From Argopecten irradians (Eukaryota > Mollusca > Bivalvia > Pectinida > Pectinidae), in assembly GCF_041381155.1 (NCBI RefSeq), contig NC_091134.1, positions 34,601,540 to 34,665,539 of the forward strand: a stretch of 64,000 nucleotides of DNA. Direction: 5' to 3'. The translations under genes were made by a program, and so were the position numbers. The notes under the pieces were generated by a model. That model saw only the letters and a list, made by a program, of their open reading frames with translations, ran no database searches and was not told the DNA's origin. Below, piece by piece: positions 24,438 through 36,610 of this stretch. How positions within the stretch are numbered: position 1 is the first letter of the stretch; each line of letters starts with the position of its first letter.

Positions 24438-27400
24438 ATGGCGAAACCAAAGGCCCAGTTAGGATTAGATACAGAGTATGATGCCCTCAGACGACGGATG
24501 AGTCGTATTCGAGTTAAGGAAGGACAGAAACCAACAGCAGACGGTGAGTTGTAAATGTCAAGGTAATCATAGCGATGTTTATGTCAAGGTCTTTCGGGTG
24601 GTGCTTAAACTTAAAAACTTGGGTCACTTTTATTTAACCTGCTTTTTCCGCTTTGACGTTATTCTAATAATAGGTTGTTTTAAAAGAAAAAAATATGTAC
24701 TCAATTTCAAAAATCTAAAGTAATAAAAATCGTTCTTTATCAGAAATTGTAACAGATTGTAGGTCTCTTTTTTAATTGGCTTGGACGCCTCTTATCATCT
24801 GCACTTTAAATCCTTAGTTTTACTTGCACATTCCTGAAGTGACCGAAGGTCAAAACTATTAACTTTACGGGCGTGTATTAGAAAATAAATGCATCTGTAT
24901 TGTCCCTAGTTTCAATAATAGTGCAATTGTAGTATTCAAAACACGTTTATATCTATGTGTATTTAGACAATATCTTACCATGTTATCCGTTCCATCAAAA
25001 TAATTTGGCCTAGGTCAATAAGTGTTAAATATTGTGGAGTAATTATCTTTTAAAGTCATTCTGTTTATTTCATTTTGTCTGTCTAATTATAGTATGTTTA
25101 TAATTGCTGTAACAGATATACGTTTGTATATAAATTTAATTGAGCTTAAGAACTTTAATTGAATTAGTTCAATGTTCGATTGCCATATTCAAGGACATAT
25201 ATTAAATAAGAAGTTACGCGGATCGAACAATTTCACCGATCGTATTATTAGGATATGTAACGAGGACACGTGTTAAATCATACCGGTTTAAATCATTAGG
25301 TCTGGGACAGTCTATATTTCTGACAGGGTAATCATACCATTTCACATTTACAACATTTACCTAGCACTCTATATATTCACATTGAAATACAGTATTAACA
25401 GCCCTGTGGTTACGGTTATGACAGCAAGGGTCTGTATACATCAGACGACATCAAGATGGACAGTATTAGGGCTTTGTCTATGCTGAAATTTGCAATGATT
25501 GCTAAGTCGAAGTTCAGTAAAATAAACCATTCATTCCAGTTATTCTATTTTTAAAATACCGCTAGCAACGTGATAATGAATACAAAGTTGCCAAAGCAAT
25601 CAATAATGATGTCCTGTATCAAAACGTTTTATTTATTGCATTATTTATTTTTCGTTGTTGGTAAAAATAAAGGCTCAATTGGTTTATATTTCTCTCAATA
25701 CAAAAAAACACCATTATTCGAATAATACAGCAACTACATCTCAACACTCGATAAAATAATAGCTGGGAACTGTATTTGGTGACCATTGCCTCATGTTCTT
25801 CAATCGTTCACAATGTCAACCATTGCATTCGGCATCCCGTCAAACGCCTTCTTAATTAAAATCAGCTAATTTTTAAATTTCAATCAATCAGAAGACGCTA
25901 TTTTCTTGACTTGGCAATTCATGGTTTCTCAATGCTCTTCTATACTAGGAGACGTTTAAAATGAAATCTAATATATAGAGAATAGGAAAACAGAACCGGG
26001 AAATTCTGAAGAATAAGCGTCATCGACGACACCTACCGCAGGAATTTAGGTCAGAGAGAAATTGCCCGCGGTCAAAAGGTCAAATGTGTCAAGTTTAGTC
26101 ATGAATGTTTTGTTGATTGGTTTCTGATAATGTACCCACCACTTCTAATGAAAGTAATTAGTGATTGGCGGCAGGATATGCAAATATTCGAGAATAACGG
26201 ATTGAGGTCAAATGTCAAAGATATCAGATTAGAATAACATCGTCATTTAAACCCTTGTTCAGTTTTTTTTTCGTTCTTCTTCGTTATTGTGGAATGCTTT
26301 TTCAATACAAATATTGTAATTTCCATTGATCAATGTCGAAATGTATGGAAAAAGACTATTGTTCTTTTTGGAATTTAAATACATTAAAGACCTTGTAACT
26401 CTAATCGGTTTTATTAGAAAAAAAAAATTGTGTCGTAACGCTTTTTTCCCTTAAGGAAATTCAATACTCTTCCAGGCCAAGATAAAAAGTACATGCATAC
26501 ATAAGGTCTCGTGTTTGTGCCTGCTGTAGCGTCGGGTATTTAGTTATACCTTGATGTGTAATTCACATTTGTTATTAACTGGTGAGCTATCCAAGCATAC
26601 TCGCTATCTCAAAAATGTCTCTATCAGATAAAGTCAATGCATTTCCCGTGTTTTACATATACACAAACATTTACTTTTAGAGCTGAGTTATGTTAATATA
26701 AGTGTAATATTTTCGTTAAGCTATGTGGAGTTCATAACATGTGACTTTCTTGTCAGTCAAACTATCGATAGAACATATATCATTGTTGACATCCACGTCA
26801 TGTAACTTTAATTAGTATTAATGCATTTTCGATCAAAGGACAAACGAGCTTGGGTTCAAATATTTTCTTCCTAACTTTTACTTGGATGTGATTACATTAT
26901 ATCTTTGTGAATTACACTGTTAAATTAATGACAAGCTAACACATGTTTTTGTAGATTCTAATTCTGATTCTGAAGCGCCAATACTTACTCAAAGTCAAAA
27001 AAGATAAAGATACAGGTCAACTTATAGTGAAACAGCTGATGAAAAAGGAACATGGACACTAATTTCTTCATATTCTTTCATAATTACATAACATCATTGT
27101 CTTTTATTTTTTTAGTTTTCAAGGTACCACTTTGATTTCTTAAAAGGAAGCTTAAGAAAAGTGTAATATAAGAAACTTCTGTAATCCTTATCTTTGTACA
27201 ATATCAAGATAAAGAGTAAAGGAAGCATGATGTATGATCATATTGTTAAATAAACAAATTTACCCAATATAATAGCACGGCTATTATCAGCAAGTTCTAA
27301 TAGACTACATAGCTCAATAGTAATAGACAATAATTCAAATCTTGTCAAGCTATGATAACGAACAAAACAAATTAATCTGACGTCATGACGTCATATCAAT

Positions 27401-30400
27401 TAATGTAAATTCAATTCTAAAGGATATTTCTAAAATTTTATTATGACGGTCCTGTCATTGTTTATTTTGAAGTTAAAGAACATTGAGACAAAATATATTA
27501 TACTGATACCTTTTACTTTCATACGTAACACTATCAGGGGTGTTCATTTGTTTTTCATCACATATTTCATTATAAGTAAAATTGTATCTATTCCTTAAGT
27601 ATTGGCGATTCAGAAATTGTCAATATGTTGTTATCAATATTTACTTTATTTGTCAGTATCTTTACATTGTTTTGATTATGTTTCCATCATCAATTTATTG
27701 GTATTTTCCTCATGAATTGTTATTTCTAAGAGAGTTTATTTATTACTCAGATATAACTGATTATTTTATTTGATAATCAATTCTTCGACTAAGAGGAAAA
27801 ATTGCTGACGCGAGTTTACTTATAACATACATATATAATCATTATTTAGTTTTGCGTACTCAAATTTTAGCATGTCGTCAAAATTCACTAGAAAATGTTT
27901 GGTTCGAAACGAAAAAGACGTATCCCTTTGCAGAAAAGCTGTTTAAATTAGAATGATGTCATATGGTTTTGTACGAGCCTTGTTAAAATTATCATGTTCC
28001 CTTTAGCTCTTTTTTTCTGAACTACATGTATAAAAACGGATTTTTTTAAAATCTTTGTATTGTAAAATGAACTCTAAATATGGAAACATTTATATATTAA
28101 CAAACCCAGACTGTGTTAACCTTGTCGAACTCATCATCGATGACGTAAAGAACTGAGGTGCTGATATCATGACTCGATACAATATTTGCCTTAATAGGTA
28201 TCATAGTTAAGTAAATTTTTCTGTTAAGACCACCTCGACCTGTTATATTTATCATTCAATCTAATTGCCAATCAGTAATGTCTAATTATGCTTTCAGGTA
28301 GCACTATGTTCATTTCCGTCTCATTCACTGCCCTTTTGTCAGGCACCATGATACAAGCTTTGGAGATATGCTCCATTCATTCAATTTCATGAGTCATTGA
28401 TGGCCTTAAGCATATAGAAATGGCTAGTGTTGTCTGTAATAGTTCCCTTAATACAAGGCCTGTCTATCAATATTTTAACCCCGATAGGCTCTGTTTTATG
28501 TAGACTCTATATAATGGCACATCTGTTACAAAAACAAAACCAACTTATGAGTAGTTATTTAATATTTAATTCTATATACTGTTCATCATTCACTAGTAAT
28601 GTCTTTTAAAGCCCATGACGTTTAAGTACACTTTTAAATGTACCGTGAAATTATCTATATATCTATACACAATAATAATATTCGTATCTAAAATGTGTAG
28701 TGTTTGTCATTTGATAATCTGTACACTAAATACTATATATTTAGTAAGTTCCTTGAAGACTTTAAAAGGTTCTTACTTCACCTTTGCACATGCATTACAT
28801 ATACATACGATATGTTTAACTTTGAATTGCAAGTACAGAAAAAATTGTTTTTGCGTTCCGTTACATGCTCTCTTTCAGTTTCTAGTTGTTTTTGTAAAAG
28901 AAATAACAGATTATCATGTATAAGATTGATATTTTATTCAATAATTTAATTATTTATTTCGGACCCGACCTCCATAACTATCAATACTTATCCTTAGCAT
29001 CTCGATTTGTCCTTGAAAAATGCAACAAAATGCAAACATGTACGGAATCTGCCTATTTGACAAATGAAACGTGCACTGTACTTTCTGATTTCTGATACGT
29101 GCAGTCGATGTCTTTCAATAGAATTATGCAATTTTCAAATTTTATAATCCAAACAGTTTACTAGGTTTTTTTAGGACGTGGTATCTATCATACATAGAAA
29201 CTATTTTTTTTTGTAAACATGAAATTGAAATTACGTGACCAAACCGGTGCAATTAGAGCTTATCCCCCACATGTAAAATGAGGGAGAGTTCCGATTGCAA
29301 GTGGTTGTTGTTAAGAATATCAATCTCGACATGAAATACATGTTATGACCCGGAGAGCATACCCGAAGTATATCTAAACACCCTATTGACTGGAACAATG
29401 GTGAAGGTTATTTATCTTATGGACATTCACAAAATCTTTCACTCTACTTTTGAAGTACGAGCTAGACTTTCTTTAAATATTTACCTAGCTGATACACAAA
29501 TACTAAATCCATTAAAACTTCAGGAACAGCCGTTTTGAATAACAGTGTAGGACATTTTAATGTTTTATTCTATGTGGCCACTGATATGGTAAATTCATAC
29601 CCCATAGACGACGTAGGTGTAAGTGCTAGGAGATTAGGGTTCCATGTCTCAGAAGCAATTTAAATGTCGTTGATTAATTGACTAGTTATCTGCCTCTAAA
29701 TGACGCAAATTAATGATTAATCGATTAAATTGACAGGTGGAGACGATCGATCATGTTCAAGAATTTAAAAAACACACTTAAAACGTCTTTTAATTCAACA
29801 AGTAATTTTTCGAGAATTATTAAAGCATTATTCTCAATATCTTTGGGGTTATGAGGTCATAGACAAAAAAACGGAAGGACATTTCTCATAGACGCGAAGC
29901 GTGTATGAAAAAGAATGTCCGCCCTTTTTTTGTCTATGACTTCATAACCCCAAAAGATATTGAGAATAATGCTTATAATTCAACTCAGATAACTCAATCA
30001 GGTACTAATTAGTCAAAAAAATTCCATAATTTTACTTACTTTTAGAATAAAACAAATTGAGTTGTGGCACATGTATGTCTTATCCAATAATTCAGTTTGG
30101 CCAATGACTGTGCCGCTTTTAAAATTCCCCGTGAAAACGTTTTGCATTTATGACGTCATAAGACGTGACGTACAATTCTTTCGGTCTATGGAAAAATAAC
30201 CTCAAAGATCTAACCAATAGAAACATATGAAATTAAATTATTGTCACATAACCAAAACAGTACTGTTGACTCTAAGCACAGTGACAACACAATTACGTCA
30301 TAGAGCACAATTGAATACGTTCTGTAAACTTTTGGTATACTGTCAAACAGATTTACTCCTAATTGATCATTTATTTTTGTTCTCATATTTCCCAAATGTT

Positions 30401-32564
30401 CCCATCTGTTAGAAATATTGCGCCACTTAGCAAAATTATTATGTTCCAGAAACCTATGGTGGTCAAACTCTTCTACTCCTAACTGATGATTTATTTTTGT
30501 TTCACCCTTTTTTCATTATTATTTGGCTGCTGCTTCAATTGTAATTTTGCGTTATAGTATCTTAATTTGGAATATTCGTCTAGTATCTCTTGTGTTGCAT
30601 GATGCATCAATATAATCTATATATCAATATTATTCACAATCCTTAATAATAACTTTGGGGTTTTATACTGCTGTCTTGTTTATATTTGGCAAAACCATGT
30701 GTTTCCTTTAACTTGGATCCTTATTAAGCATGAATCGGTATTTGATTCTCCATGTGTTCGCTGATTGCCCAAACCTATATATGATACTTAAAGATGGATG
30801 TCGTGTGTTGTACTAGGGAAATGCTTACATCAGGATTTATCTTGACTATCTTGAATTACTACTATGATTAAAGTGAATAGTCGGGCAAAGAAAACCAGTC
30901 TAAATGTGTTCATTGGGCTTCCAAAAGTTCTCACATATTAATACGACGGTCAAGTTCTGCTTAGTTTCCCCGTTCTGACCATTAGAAAAGAAAAGTTATA
31001 AGCATTGAAAGCGAGGCTGCGTGGAAATGTAACCACGTACATAGTGAGCCGGGAGGACGTTTTAGAAAAAAAAAGGGGGGGAGGACGTTTTAGAATTTCC
31101 ATACTTTAAATTAATTTCTTCGTACGCAGACAAATTTTGACGAGAGATTTTATTTTTCCATTTCATAAGAAATCATACTGGATACATTCACACCATTTTT
31201 ATCGACTTTAGCCATCCTTGCCCGACTGTTCACTTTAACTTCAAAGAATCTTTGCGTTATTCCTGTATGGGACTGTTGTAGTTGATTTGATTTTCTTAGT
31301 TTTTTTCTTTTCTATTTTTCTTTTCCTTCAATTTTTTTGGGGGGAGGGGGGATATTGTTATTTGGTGTTTGGTTGGTGGTGGATGGAGGGGTTCTTTTTT
31401 CAAACTTTTTTCATTTTTCCCTAGGGCATCATCACTTGGAGATTTCCTTGATCTTTTCTATCTCAATAACTACAACTAGCTATAAATACTGAACTATCTA
31501 ATAGATTGTGTTTACTATGCGTGTAATTCATGTGAAAATCAACATTATGATAATATTCAAGGAAACAATATAATGAAAAACTCATCACTACTTCTAATGT
31601 TGCAGACATGGATATAGTTGAAGAGGAGGAAGATGAAAATTTCAAAGATCTCATCAAATTCTGGAAGAAGCACAATGTTGGTTTCGCCAAGGAAATGATG
31701 AAGATGGTAGAATCAAATAAAGGTTCGTATGTCTGTTGAAATAAGATTATCAGTAAGTTATAAGACACTTACAGGAAACCATACAGTATCAATAGTTTTC
31801 ACAAGGACATTTCGTTATCATTTAGTTTTGAATACTATAAACAGTTTAGCTCTTACCATTTTTTGCGGTCATTGTAGAATGAGACATTTCATTTACAAAT
31901 ACGTTTATTACAGTCAGACCTCGTTAACTTGAACTCGATTACTAAATTACTTGAACACTTTATCTAACTCGAAGTCGTCCGTTGGTCTCAATCATTTCTA
32001 TTATGCTCAACTTGAATTATTGCATTTTTTAATCCAAAGTCTGCTCCGAATGGACGACGGTGCAGTGACATTATCATTTTACCTATTTGATCACTTTCTA
32101 TATATCAACTGTGTAAACGATGTTTTTTTGTGATTTAATTCACAACAGCTAAAAAGACAACAAAAGCGAGAGGCAGAAGAAAGTCTATAGAGTTTGAGGA
32201 CTTGGACCAGACATCGTCTGGTGAGTTAAGACTTCCTGTACACATGTCATCGAAACCAAGTAAAATACCAGAGGAGGAACATGACGAGAATAACGACGAC
32301 GTCCCCTCGATCAGACGACCACGCAAGGCGTTGTCTCAGAAACAGCGCAGTTTCACGTCTTATCGGACCACCTCTAGATCCAACTTAGACACAGGATCTC
32401 CACGGACTGATGGACAGGCAAAGAAACATGTGTTCCGAAGGGCAGAGTCTGAGAATTTAACATCAAAGTTACCTTCCAATACTAAAGCTATCCGTGAAAG
32501 GATCGCTTCGGAGTCGTCTAGTAGTACAAGAACTGGATCAGCAAAAACTGTCAAAAAGAAATAG
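24438..32564 (+). CDS. gene C: charged protein of unknown function, 3 coding exons
   Basis: Exons 24438-24543, 31606-31722 and 32149-32564 join at two phase-1 introns to give 212 residues. Exon 1 encodes a basic helix-like start (M-A-K-P-K-A-Q-L-G-L-D-T-E-Y-D-A-L-R-R-R-M-S-R). Exon 2 is acidic then helical (D-M-D-I-V-E-E-E-E-D followed by K-F-W-K-K-H-N-V-G-F). The last exon opens with R-G-R-R-K-S-I-E-F-E-D-L (residues 82-93), later has S-I-R-R-P-R-K, and ends in a lysine tail; it is Ser/Arg-rich and probably disordered. No signal peptide or membrane segment is seen. I do not recognise the family. Gene D on the other strand shares R-G-R-R-x-S-x-E-F-E-D-L and S-[IV]-R-R-x-R-K in its own last exon after a phase-1 intron, so the two look paralogous. 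Both introns are repeat-rich. AATAAA occurs at 33403-33408. Confidence 0.68.
26955..27007 (+). CDS. possible alternative terminal exon of gene C
   Basis: After a good acceptor (CATGTTTTTGTAG), a frame in phase with exon 1 encodes D-S-N-S-D-S-E-A-P-I-L-T-Q-S-Q-K-R and stops at TAA. Joined to exon 1 it would give a 52-residue short isoform. AAATAAAC near 27249 could serve as its poly(A) signal. No donor lies before the stop, so it cannot be an internal coding exon in this frame. Confidence 0.35.
27378..27393. promoter_or_regulatory. two abutting full CRE palindromes
   Basis: TGACGTCATGACGTCA is two perfect 8-bp CREB/ATF sites back to back, inside the first intron of gene C and just past the possible alternative terminal exon. 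It could be an intronic enhancer. Confidence 0.5.
27394..29822. other. gene C intron sequence
   Basis: AT-rich intron. The open frames at 27582, 28427, 28615 and 28704 are hydrophobic, Tyr/Phe/Ile-rich translations of AT-rich DNA, without splice sites that fit gene C. I see no feature. Confidence 0.5.
29823..29974. repeat. long foldback hairpin H1
   Basis: Arms of about 60 bp, near-perfect. The left begins AAGCATTATTCTCAATATC and the right ends with its complement. They enclose a short centre containing GACGCGAAGCGTGT. To the right lie GGCCAATGAC (CCAAT) near 30100 and a full CRE, TGACGTCA, at 30151-30158. Hairpins H2 and H3 have the same plan (AAGCATT... edge in H3, small CGCG/AAGCG-type centre, CRE and CCAAT within 250 bp). 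Confidence 0.8.
30795..31238 (+). repeat. inverted repeat copy 1: TTAA-flanked MITE plus 73 bp flank
   Basis: The MITE proper is 30868-31238, with ends TTAAAGTGAATAGTCGGGCAA and TTGCCCGACTGTTCACTTTAA. A reverse-oriented copy lies at 35494-35911. The match continues past the left TIR for another 73 bp (30795-30867), so more than the element itself was duplicated. It lies in the intron before the second coding exon of gene C. A G-rich run interrupts this copy near 31070. Confidence 0.85.
31909..31990 (+). mobile_element. relic of a pogo/Tigger-type DNA transposon end
   Basis: TACAGTCAGACCTCGTTAAC followed by TTGAACTCGATTACT and further AACTCGAAG phrases matches the usual look of Tigger/pogo terminal repeats (CAGTNNNACCTCGTTAANTNGAA) after a TA target. 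No opposite end or transposase is visible. It lies in the last intron of gene C. Confidence 0.5.
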
Positions 32565-32644
32565 TAATAAGCCGACACACTGTTTATTGTTGTTTCAACG
32601 TGATTTATCCGTCCATATTTAATCGATGTTACAGTTGCAATATA

Positions 32645-32871
32645 TACTGTAAATGTACGTATTTCAGCGCAGTTAAATTTAAGCGTTAATGCCAAAAACT
32701 GTACTTTATTATTTTTTACCGAAAAATATAAATTAGCGCCATTCGGTGGTTCAATACTGTAAACATGAATTAGCGCTTCAAAGACAACACAAGTTGTTCA
32801 TGAATTAGCTTCTAAAACAGCACGAAAAACGCTAAAATAAAACTAACGCTAAAATGAGTACGCTTACAGAA
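32645..32871. repeat. MITE-like element with TACTGTAA / TTACAGAA ends
   Basis: The left end TACTGTAAATGTACGTATTT and the right end TGAGTACGCTTACAGAA are imperfect inverted repeats over about 25 bp. The interior repeats TTAGCGC/CGCTAAAAT phrases on both strands. It sits 80 nt after the gene C stop codon, so it would be transcribed in the 3' UTR if the AATAAA at 33403 is used. Confidence 0.6.
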
Positions 32872-34739
32872 CTTTATGTGTTGGGTGATTCACTCAGGAA
32901 CTTGGCGATTTTAAATAATATCATTGTGTAGGTCGTGTTTAACCCTTGTTGTAAAGCATCTTCAGTTTTGTGAGTGAAAACTTTTTGAATGATATCTTAT
33001 GTTGGTGGATGAAATTTAGCGTAGAGAAAATTGTGTGTTACTAATTTGTGTGTACTTTCTCTCTCCCAATTCTTTACCTTTGTGGTATGTACAGTATATA
33101 TCATTTGTGAGTGGGATGTTTTAAATGATGGTGTGTGATTGAAGAAAAGCCAGCCTTGATGAAATAATTCCTCCTGTACAGTTAATATTTTATACAAATG
33201 CTTAGAAAATTCCTATCAGTTTGTTGCTTATTTCTTAAAAATCAGCTTAAAATAACAAATTATAGCCGTTACCTTAATTCAGGAAAAAATGTTTGTTGTA
33301 CATGTTGTACATTATATATACCACATAATTGTTATTTTCTTGAAAGGATTCATAGTTGAGTGGAAGAGGAATATTTACTGAATGTGAAAAAGAGGGATAC
33401 CAAATAAAGTTTGCATGATACATATAATGCACTTCAATAATTTAATAAACGTTTTTGTTTAAAATATCAGAACATTTTTTTTCAATGTATCACAACAAAC
33501 AATTCTTAATAGGATCTCTCAAACACATTTGCATTGTAACGTTTTATTATGTGGCAATACTTTAACATTGGATACAACAACAAGAGTTTTTATACTAATT
33601 TGGGAGGTAAAAGGCATACATTACTGTTTAAAGCTGACTCAACCACCCACATCACTTAAAGGAGTATTCACTTTCTTGCACCCAACTATTCCGAGTGATG
33701 CCTTAAGTATCTCGATAACGGACCTTTTTCCATAATTAGATTTATAATTTAGAGCGCTCTACAGTTTCCCATTGGATTATAAAAACAACAAGCAGACGAT
33801 TATGGAATAAATCGGAATCAAGTGCGTGTTACATAATTTCTTACCATACATCGTGTTCTGGAAATTATATTGATTTTGATTTAAACATGTTTTATTTGCA
33901 TGTTATATAAACTTACAATTCGTCTTCCCCTATAAAAATAATGGTGATATTTGCATATGACCGCAATTAATAATCAAAATGATGATTGGATAACGTATCA
34001 AAACTAGCTTTAAGATAAAATTTACAATTATAATTTTCAATTATATTAATAGTGAAGCTGTTGCCACATTCTTGAATTGTACATTCCAATTGTAACCCAC
34101 TCCAGTGGGTTATTTTTTTACAGTTGAATAGTGTCCAATCTTCAATCCAGGAGGGATCTAACAGATCCACATTGGTCAACTTTTAAGCTGGTAAACAAAG
34201 GCCGGTAAGAATAAGACAAACTTACTATATACAGGTAATAACAGAAGACAATGGCAGTTATTCCTAGGTCAACATCCGTGCTCGTCAACTCCTGTAAAAT
34301 GCCTAAACTAAATACCTTGCTTGGTTAAGATACTACCAAAGATGGATAAAACAACGTCATTGATAGCTGATCCCAATTTCATCTATCATCATTCGCCTGA
34401 GAAAATTTGTTTACAAACGTTTTGAATGAAAATTACACAGGTCAAGGAAAATATGACCAACGTCCTTAACATATATTTATCCCATAATCCGCCTGATATC
34501 CAGTGATTTCGCCAGTGTAATATTTTTGCATATGTCACTAGTGTAATATGAGCTCGAGCGATTTTCATTGGCTGAAAATTCATTGTTACGTCAGACACAA
34601 ACAACAAAATGACGTCAGGAAAAATGACGTGACGTCAGGATTACGAGGACAGCGGGACAAAATGGCGGTCTCTGCTGGATTTTCGAAATACATTTTGACG
34701 TTAAATTCTTTGTTATGTATGTATTTGTAGATATGTGAT
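32872..34739. other. intergenic, with CRE/CCAAT cluster at the right
   Basis: No gene. AATAAA at 33403-33408 is the likely gene C poly(A) site. At 34566-34670 are an inverted CCAAT (CATTGGCTGA), TTACGTCA, TGACGTCA (34610-34617), TGACGTGACGTCA (34625-34637) and AAAATGGCGG (YY1-like). This is a compact promoter-like cluster facing hairpin H2. Confidence 0.5.
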
Positions 34740-34872
34740 AAAAAGTATCTTATATTTGTGTTCATTTCATATGAGATTTTGTGAAACTCGTCTCAAAGTT
34801 TTAATGTTTGCTCGCCGAGGCTCAAATCTCATATGAAATGAACACTTATGTAAGATCCTATATATACTTTAT
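34740..34872. repeat. foldback hairpin H2
   Basis: Arms containing TGTTCATTTCATATGAGATTT and its complement, about 40 bp, enclose a centre with GCTCGCCGAGGC. It directly follows the CRE/CCAAT/YY1-like cluster at 34566-34670 and is 14 bp from hairpin H3. Confidence 0.75.
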
Positions 34873-34886
34873 AAATGTTTTCATTT

Positions 34887-35040
34887 AAGCATTGATGTCA
34901 CTATTTTTTAATTTTATCGGGGTATGAAAAAAAATTGTTTGCAAACTGTGTGAATCCGCGTAGCGGATTCTCACAAAAGTTTGCAAACAATTTTTTTTTC
35001 ATAACCCGATAAAATTAAAAAATAGTGACATCAATACTTA
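34887..35040. repeat. foldback hairpin H3
   Basis: Arms of about 60 bp: AAGCATTGATGTCACTATTT at the left, its near complement ending at 35040. The centre is TCCGCGTAGCGGA. Downstream are TGACGTCA (in GTGACGTCAC, 35151-35160), TTTCGCGCC (E2F-like) and GGCCAATCAG. The edge motif and layout match H1. Confidence 0.8.
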
Positions 35041-35493
35041 TAATTAATTTTATACTCTATTTGATAAAATGAATTATGTTTAATGTAACATTATAGTGGT
35101 TTTTCAAGGGATTTTTTTCCGAATCAATACGCAACGTCAATGTCTCTATTGTGACGTCACGTTAACGTCGAGGTTTCGCGCCATTCTCGGATTTTATTTT
35201 CATAGTGGTATGCAAAAAAAATATTGGCCAATCAGAAAGCCAGATTTGGTATGAAAACAAAGAAAAATTCATTATATATGAATAATATCGCGATTCATGA
35301 TATAAAAATAACTTCATTTTGAGATAAATGATGTCTAAAAGTTATTTACAAACAATTAAAAGCTGTGTTATTATTGCAAATAACACACTGTTAAGACAAC
35401 ATTCTAATCCTGAAAACTGACAGATTTATAAAAAGGCGTGATGTGCAGTATCACTACAGCACACTAAGAAATGTGGTTTAAAAAGATATTAAC

Positions 35494-35911
35494 TTAAAGT
35501 GAACAGTCGGGCAAGGATGGCTAAAGTCGGTAAAAATGGTGTGAATGTGTCCAGTATAATTTCTTATGAAATGGAAAAATAAAATCTCTCGTCAAAATCT
35601 GTCTGCTTACGAAGAGATTAATTTAAAGTATGGAAATTCTAAAACGTCCTCCCGGCTCACTATGTCCGTGGTTACATTTCCACGCAGCCTCGCTTTCAAT
35701 GCTTTCAACTTTTCTTTACTTTAATGGTCAGAATTGGAAAACTAAGCAGAACTTGACCGTCGTATTAATATGTGAGAACTTTTGGAAGGCCAATGAACGC
35801 ATTTAGACTGGTTTTCTTTGCCCGACTATTCACTTTAATCGTAGTAGTAATTCAAGATAGTCAAGATAAATCCTGATGTAAGCATTTCCCTAGTACAACA
35901 CACGACATCCA
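35494..35911 (-). repeat. inverted repeat copy 2: TTAA-flanked MITE plus flank
   Basis: Reverse-oriented counterpart of 30795-31238. The MITE part is 35494-35838, with TTAAAGTGAACAGTCGGGCAA and TTGCCCGACTATTCACTTTAA-type ends (CCCGACTATTCACTTTAA seen). The extra 73 bp beyond the right TIR is the complement of the flank left of copy 1. The other flanks do not match. Confidence 0.85.
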
Positions 35912-36506
35912 ACACCCAACTGCACACAATAGGTTAGAGACAACAAATATGGTAATGATGGATGGAAGGACAAAAGACAGAAGACGAAGAAGAAGAACAG
36001 ATTATTAAATTATAATTGAATTTTAAACCTTAAAAAGACTGGCGATATCGAGCGAAATTATTATCTAAAATTAAGCAAATTGGCAGTATCTTTTCTTGAT
36101 AGACATAAAGGAAAATGAAGGGAAATACATTTCCCATGGAAATTAATTAGTCAATCTTTGATTTATGCATGTTTTCATACATTTTACAAATAATTGTCGA
36201 CATTTTAATTGTTTATAATGTATGGTTTCTTTTTATATAATTTTTATGTAATAATATAAATTACTTCAGCATGTATCCAAACAAGTGTGACACAATATTG
36301 TAATTCATGTCAAATCGAATCTACTCATAACGAGTGACAATCATGTTCTTGACGTGCTATTTGGTTATATTTGTTTCAAAAGTTTTATCAATATCATATA
36401 TGATATAATTCAGGGATAAATTAACATAAATTATTTTCTGTTGCAAAAAGATATCTACTGGCAAAGGTGGTTTAAAATGTTGTATTTACTATGGAAGGGA
36501 GACTAC
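35912..36506. other. intergenic, 5' of the receptor locus
   Basis: AT-rich, with a GAAGAAGAAGAAC run near 35980. No gene seen. Confidence 0.4.
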
Positions 36507-36610
36507 TATAAAACAAAACTTCACGTGATATGTGTTTTGTCCACTTTACTGGTGATAAGAAAATCTCATAATGTGTCCCACGCTTATGTGAATGTACAAC
36601 AGCTAAAATG
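36507..36610 (+). promoter_or_regulatory. TATA promoter and spliced leader exon of the ankyrin/cGLR locus
   Basis: TATAAAA at 36507-36513 is followed by CACGTG (E-box, about 36522-36527). A leader exon ends at 36610 with AAAATG|GTAAGTA. The partner acceptor is CTACTGTTTTTTCTTCAACAG before 37957. After splicing, the ATG at the end of the leader reads into the next exon as a 17-codon uORF (M-N-S-V-L-K-M-K-N-V-I-L-P-D-S-S-L) that stops about 30 nt before the main ATG at 38037. That gives a single 5' UTR intron of 1346 nt. The start site itself is inferred. Confidence 0.6.
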
